Source: Dipteris shenzhenensis
Lineage: Eukaryota > Polypodiophyta > Polypodiopsida > Gleicheniales
Length of the DNA: 64,000 bases
NCBI GenBank assembly: GCA_047967505.1
Contig: CM106540.1
Reading direction: 5' to 3' (one strand)
Part shown: piece by piece, positions 59,095-64,000 of the stretch
Position numbering within the stretch: the stretch's first letter is position 1
Layout of the letters: every line of letters starts with the position of its first letter
Notes under the pieces: model-generated
What the model was told of the DNA's origin: nothing
Seen by the model: the letters and a program-made list of their open reading frames with translations, nothing else
The model's database searches: none
Program-made: the position numbers and the translations under genes

Positions 59095-61205
59095 TTGTGC
59101 CTTTTCCAAGCCATGGTAGATCCCTTCATGTTTTTAGTTGCAACAGTGTTGGCTATACCATGGAGTCCTTCTTTTAGCACTGATGAATTATTGTATAGAA
59201 ATTGTCCAATTTGGGTTGACTTTCCCAGAATGCTTGCATGCATGGGTAACCCTTTGGAAAGGGTGGCCTGTGCCTTAGGAAGAGCATTGGTCATTTCGTC
59301 TCAGCCGGTAAGGAGATTGGTGTGAAACACATATGAATTCTGGGCATGGATGGGTGATTTTCTGGAAAGGGTGACATGTGTCTTGAGAAGACATTGGTCA
59401 TTCTATTGTTAGCCAAGAAGGAGATTGGTGCAAAACATGTATGGAGCTGTGGACAACCTTTGCCTGATTATGTTGAGCTACAATTATCAAATGAAGTGGT
59501 GGTCACTCAAAAGGTTAATTATGTTAGTAGTTGTCCTTCAAGGGAGGAGAACCAAAACTTGTGAGGGGGGATAAGATGGTTGAGGTGGTGGAAGAAGATT
59601 TGGCAGGTTCTGCGATGCCTTAACATCATATTCGAAGGATATGCAATTAGTAGAAAGACATCTAATGGTTCTTGTGCCCTCTCAAAACAAATTAGAGGAC
59701 TTAGATGCATCTAGAAAGGTATCTGAAGATCATCGGGTGATGAGAATGGTCATGCAGTAGATTAATCAGGACAACAGAAAAGATAGTGGATGCAAAGTTG
59801 TATGTTTAGATTGGGTCCAGTGAATAGGCTTGGAGAGTTGTGGGGAGGAAAGCTAATGTTCAAACTGTATTGCAAGATAAGAAGGTGGACAATCTTCATT
59901 CACAATATTATGCCACTAGTGAAGGATCAAAGGAAGCGAGTAGGCATGGAGGTACATCTAGAGGACTTGAACCAGAAGGTGGTGGTCCTATGGAGATTGC
60001 GGATGGTGCAGAGGATGAAATCATGGACGCAACCATATGAAAAGGATCCTGGAAGAAAAAGTAAAGAATAGGATGATGCTAGATGAGAGTGGTGCGACCA
60101 GTGAGACAGTCTCTAAGGAGGCCTTGAAAAGGATTAAGGACATGGCTTGAAATGTATGAGGTGGGAAAGAGAATAGGTTATCTTCCTTCTGATGCATACA
60201 AGGTGCTAGCTCATTGAGATGAGGGGGGAAGGGGAAGTAGTACGAGTCTTTGATTCCCTATAATGTCAGAGTTTTTGTGATAAGGTAAAATAGAAAGGTT
60301 TTTAAGCTATCCCTGAAAAGATTTTCAACCAACTAAAAAGGTGAAAGTCAAGGTAACATGAATCCCCATCCATGAACTCCTGAATTGGGAATCCGTTTGA
60401 GGACATATAGGTAATGCAATATCCAAGAGATCTTGCACTATTATAGAGGACTTGGAAGGAAAAGAGGCCAGTAATGTTGTTGGTATTGTTGTTGTTGGAT
60501 GTTGAATGCTAAGATTTTACTGTTGGGCTATGATGCTTTTGTTAATGCACCAATGAGCGGGGACAATACGGTTGCTATGTTGATTGCAAGACTAACAAAG
60601 GGACAATAGTTGTTCTAAAATTAGTTCAACCAATTTTTGGCAGTTTCTATTGTCTTGTTTATATTTTATGTAGTGTGCATCTATGATGCCTAGTTCTAAG
60701 GGGAGTGCTAAAGGGATTTGAATGAATGGATTTCTAGGAAAAGATGGGTGTATTGAAATATGACTAAATTATCTAATGACAGGTCTCATGATGTAAGGGA
60801 GATGTCAAGCATGGAGTTGAAAGCTTGAGATGAGTTGTGTTTAGATAAGAGACTTATAGATTTCAGCATTGAATGGGTTTTCTTGGAACAATAAAAGAAA
60901 ATGGGGGGGGGGGGATTTTATAATAGTAGGACTGATATATTTTATATTTTTGAAGAGGGATAGTGGTTGTGTTCACCTATAGGTGGCATGGTTTGGCTGA
61001 ACTCTGGGATTTTTGATCATTTACCTATAGGATGTTCATTCTCGTTGCCTAGGGAGGTAGGAAATTTTTTAATATTCCATTCGATTTTAAGAAAATGCTA
61101 TTTAGAAAGGAAGGTTTCTATGAGGAAGTCAAGAGGGTTTTGGTGCTTGAAACAATATGTGGCTGATCCTTATGAAGATGAGATAAGTCTTTTAAGGCTA
61201 TGATC
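59095..61205 (+). mobile_element. Second LINE relic, opposite orientation (ORF1 and endonuclease start)
   Basis: The plus strand carries a LINE ORF1 piece at about 59095-59325 (LYRNCPIWVDFPRML, LGRALVIS; DUF4283-like). A Gly/Glu-rich stretch follows to 60071. Endonuclease fragments appear near 60850-61100: RLIDFSALNGFSWNNK, RTDIFYIFEE and FDHLPIGCSFSLPRE, matching the NG.FTWNN and SDHLP motifs. RT is missing. It abuts the minus-strand LINE at about 59090, head to head, so one inserted into or recombined with the other. A G12 run lies at 60903. Confidence 0.75.
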
Positions 61206-61610
61206 AATGAGTCATAAAAAATGACAACGAGTCATGAGTTGTCATTTGCAATGGACTATCTTCTTGTTTTACTTGGCCTAAATATTGTTCAATTTTAGAA
61301 AGTTTTAGAAGCCATAAAGATAATAATTTTCATAACTTTTGCAAAATAAGCATATTTTTAGAATTGATTTAGAAAATGCACATATCACAAATTCAAAATT
61401 GAAAAATATCCACTTTTCAAGTCAAATTAGAAAATTGGAAAAATCAAGTTCAATGATAAGATCTAATATTCTATAAATCTTTTAATGATTCATGCATGTC
61501 TATGTAATGTATAATGCATTCATCGATTAGACATGTTTTTTCTTCTATAAGAAATGGTCTATCAAAATAAAATATCTTCATTCCCTCTTCCTCATACTCA
61601 TCTGGCAACT
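61206..61610. other. AT-rich spacer, nothing recognised
   Basis: No coding signal or repeat was found between the LINE remnant and the methyltransferase-like gene. Its high-coordinate end would be the 3' flank of that minus-strand gene. Confidence 0.6.
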
Positions 61611-61613
61611 CTC

Positions 61614-62484
61614 TTATTGCCATCGCTCTTTGTTCTCAATAAATTGTACCTACAAGGGGTCACACTCAATAGCAACAACATTTCTCCCCCTCTTTAGAGC
61701 ACTGATAGTTGTGGTGCCTCTTTCGGCAAACAAGTCCGTTATCCATTCTCCCTTAATCCAAAGAAGGTCAATTAAATCCATCATCAAAAGCTTAGGATTT
61801 TGATAAGGATTAATTATTCCTATTAATTTACCACTCATATTCTTGAACTTTTTGCAAACTCCAGGTGTCTCAAACATAGTTGTACGAGCTGATTTCATGG
61901 CAGAATTATATGTCCCTTGAGCTCTTAATCTAGATGGAGAGTGAAAACCAATCATTGCAAACTCACATGCCCATGAAAATTGATCAAGTTTGTACCCATG
62001 GATGTTGGGTTTAGTCCTACAAGTAAGATTCTATTCAAAATTGCCACATAAATATAACCAAAAGAAAAAAGGCTAAAGAAGAAAAAAAGTAGACATAGTA
62101 CAATACGATCATCTGATTCACCATGTGAAGACCCGCGAAGGCTTTTTGAGCAGTCATGATTTGATCATGAGCATGAAAAAATGTGAGTGCCCATGATTGA
62201 TAAGTTGTCACTTTCTGAAAAGTTTGAATAACTCTTTTATAAGCTCTTACTCCATAGTTCACATCATCATTGACTGAGTTTGGAGCTTTGAAACTATATG
62301 GAGCATCAACAATTGCTAAAGTATAAGGATGAGCTGTCACAAATGTGCCCATCTCCTCTACTCGTCCTTCATGAACTGTCCAAAGAAAAGGAGGCTCATC
62401 CACATTATCTAAAATATATTTGTACAAACTAGGAACATTTTGAATTGTTTGTTCTTGCTCTCTTCTTTTCGTCTTTGTTCAACA
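61614..62484 (-). pseudogene. Permuted DNA amino-methyltransferase-like protein, catalytic part
   Basis: Two minus-strand exons join in phase: about 62484-62107 and 62030-61650, with a 76-bp GT-AG intron (GTATTG donor, AATAG acceptor). The first has LAIVDAPYSF, equivalent to the catalytic (D/N/S)PP(Y/F/W) motif IV of N6-adenine or N4-cytosine methyltransferases, then YQSWALTFFHAHDQIMTAQK. The second has KLDQFSWACEFAMIGFHSPS and, near its end, WITDLFAERGTTTISALKRG followed by RNVVAIECDP, equivalent to the S-adenosylmethionine-binding motif I (usually FxGxGTT). Motif IV before motif I is the beta-class order, also found in MT-A70 proteins. Oddities: DAPY instead of DPPY, ER replacing the small Gly-Ser-type residues in motif I, and a TAG at 61650-61652 with the frame open for 11 further codons (VQFIENKERWQ). 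Probably a decaying or diverged copy. Substrate unknown. Confidence 0.65.
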
Positions 62485-63090
62485 ACGAGAAAAAAAATGT
62501 TCAAAGGGTTGAGCAATTTCCCTTAACTTAACACAAGGGTCTTGATTCTACATTCCATAGATATTAAGTAAGACCCAAGATACTTGTGAAACTTAAAATA
62601 GTATCAAAGAGTTCACATTTCAAACGTAAATCATAATATTTGACAAGAATCGAGATTGTGAAGCCTTAAAAATGCAAATATTGATCTTAGAATCTCACAT
62701 ATGATCTTAAACTAGAGCCTAGAATGCAATGTCCATCTTGATGAGACTAGAAGTGGATTATAGAGTTGAAAGAGTATTCATGTGTCCTTAAGATGAAAAC
62801 TAGAAAAAGAACCTTACAAATTTTGATGTAGGATTTTGGATTCCACTTACACATTTTTTAAAAAGAAATAAGAATCTCTCAAGCTCCTTTGGGTTACTTG
62901 AATAAGGATGGCATTCCCTAACTTCATCCTTATCACTATAATTCAACTTTTCTATCATAATTCTTTGCATGTGCAAATAAGATTTTTGACTGCAAAGACT
63001 CTATGTTTATTAAAAAGATAAAAGCAATTTCTTGACTGAAAAGGATTATAACATTTGAGTGGAAATGAGAAAAGTAAGAAAATATACTTT

Positions 63091-63411
63091 TCAAATTCTA
63101 CTCCCATCTCCTCTAAAGAGATGTTCTGTATCACAAATTCTTTGCAATGATATCCAAGGAGTTATCTTTATGTCTTCAGGAAGAGGCTTTATGGCTTCAT
63201 CTGCCTTGGCTTTCCCATGAGAGCTTGAAGGAGCCTTTAGCATCTTTTGACCTTTCAGCTTTCCTTGCTCCCACAAATCAATAATCTCTTCTTGCAGCTT
63301 CCAGGCATCCCCATCATGAAATGCCAACTGAAAATAATTATCATAATGCTTGGTCAGCACCACCTGCATTATTCTTATATACTTGGAGATCACGTCTCTC
63401 ACAAAGAGCAA
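63091..63411 (-). pseudogene. Likely upstream exon of the methyltransferase-like gene
   Basis: A minus-strand open frame (KHYDNYFQLAFHDGDAWKLQ, EEIIDLWEQGKLKGQ, then a Lys/Ser linker and PLPEDIKITPW) with no start codon of its own. It begins after a T-rich stretch ending in AG, as an internal exon would. Same strand, 600 bp upstream of the catalytic exons, with composition unlike the elements around it. The link to those exons is inferred from position only. The sequence between (62485-63090) is AT-rich, without recognised coding, and would be an intron. Confidence 0.4.
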
Positions 63412-63573
63412 AATTTATCATCAACAATCTGGCCTTTACTTTGTTGCTTGACCTGCTCATTATGAAAGAATCTAATTTTTTGAATGAAAGACATATGTAA
63501 GCGATAATCCCTCTCCTAGTCCATTTGGACTAGATTCTGTGGGATTTCTGCTGTTTTGCAAGTTGATTGTTGT

Positions 63574-64000
63574 AATCCTTGATCCTGAGTATGTAACCAT
63601 GACCGGTCTCATTTCTATTGCAAACACTCTAGTTTATCTAGTTTCTCAGTGTGAGAATCTTGGAAGTGTTCTTAGACTCATAGAGAGCTACAAACATATC
63701 CCATGCTTCTTTTAATGTCTTGACTATGTTGAGTTGTCGTAGCATGACATCTTGCACATTCTGCTTGATCAAATGATATGCAAATTTGTCTTTCTTGTCC
63801 CATTCTACTTGTGCTCGAGAAATGATATGATCTACTATAGGTGCGAACACTGGTGATGTAGGTGTAGATCCTGCTGCTAGAGCTGCAACAATGGTAGGAG
63901 CTCTACTGTTAGAGCATTTGATGGTCTAGGTGTAGACCCATCAACATACTCCCATTTTTCTTGAAGTAGAAGAATGGTCTCCATTTGGCATTTCCATGTG
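63574..64000 (-). mobile_element. gag of a third copia copy, cut by window end
   Basis: The minus strand (63850-63638) reads a copia gag/UBN2-type segment: FAPIVDHIISRAQVEWDKKD, KFAYHLIKQNVQDVMLRQLN and TLKEAWDMFVALYES. It is about 85-90% like 31055-31460 by eye and better preserved. Its pol is absent on the low-coordinate side, where similarity ends at the same GTAATCCTTGATC string as in copy 1 and different sequence follows. The 5' part lies beyond 64000. Confidence 0.8.

Overview
The window is nuclear DNA of a land plant with a large, repeat-rich genome. The evidence is a nine-exon SRP54 gene with plant-like sequence and GT-AG introns (one of 10.2 kb), Ty3/gypsy chromoviruses, Ty1/copia elements primed by initiator Met tRNA, L1-like LINEs, and many GA, GT and CT microsatellites. 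A fern or gymnosperm would fit this gene spacing and intron size. That placement is inference, since no lineage-specific marker was recognised.

Layout. 1-4250: decayed Ty3/gypsy chromovirus (+ strand) ending in a chromodomain, a polypurine tract and a probable LTR start. 4830-5530: duplicated upstream segments and a pyrimidine-rich leader. 5534-20054: SRP54, the one clearly intact conserved gene (493 codons, all nine exons joining in phase). Its intron 5 (8211-18443) holds an older gypsy relic and a complete 6.2-kb chromovirus (10911-17142, - strand) with matching LTRs, a perfect 5-bp target duplication, a primer-binding site and a polypurine tract. 20055-27184: intergenic, with simple repeats. 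27185-33468: Ty1/copia element (- strand). 36502-36721: a copia-type LTR. 38039-39874 (+) and 49473-51467 (-): two diverged paralogous genes of unrecognised function, tail to tail. The DNA between them is mostly non-coding, with microsatellites and LINE 3' ends. 51866-52337: LINE 3' fragment. 52390-52918: short tandem array. 52925-55554: second copia copy of the same family. 56020-59090 and 59095-61205: two LINE relics head to head. 61614-63411: an intron-containing gene or gene relic for a permuted (beta-class) DNA amino-methyltransferase-like protein. 63574-64000: gag of a third copia copy, cut by the window end.

Only SRP54, the paralogue pair and possibly the methyltransferase-like gene are host-type genes; none forms a pathway with its neighbours. 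The observations most worth following are: (1) several 5'-truncated LINE 3' ends lying inside (TG)n/(CA)n microsatellites, suggesting a LINE lineage that targets that sequence; (2) the methyltransferase-like locus, with a DAPY catalytic-type motif, an altered motif I and a late in-frame TAG; (3) the inverted paralogue pair, one copy with a duplicated 3' end and the other without an in-frame ATG covering its conserved N-terminal part; (4) a recurring pattern of short tandem duplications (about 40-210 bp) in elements, genes and spacers alike.
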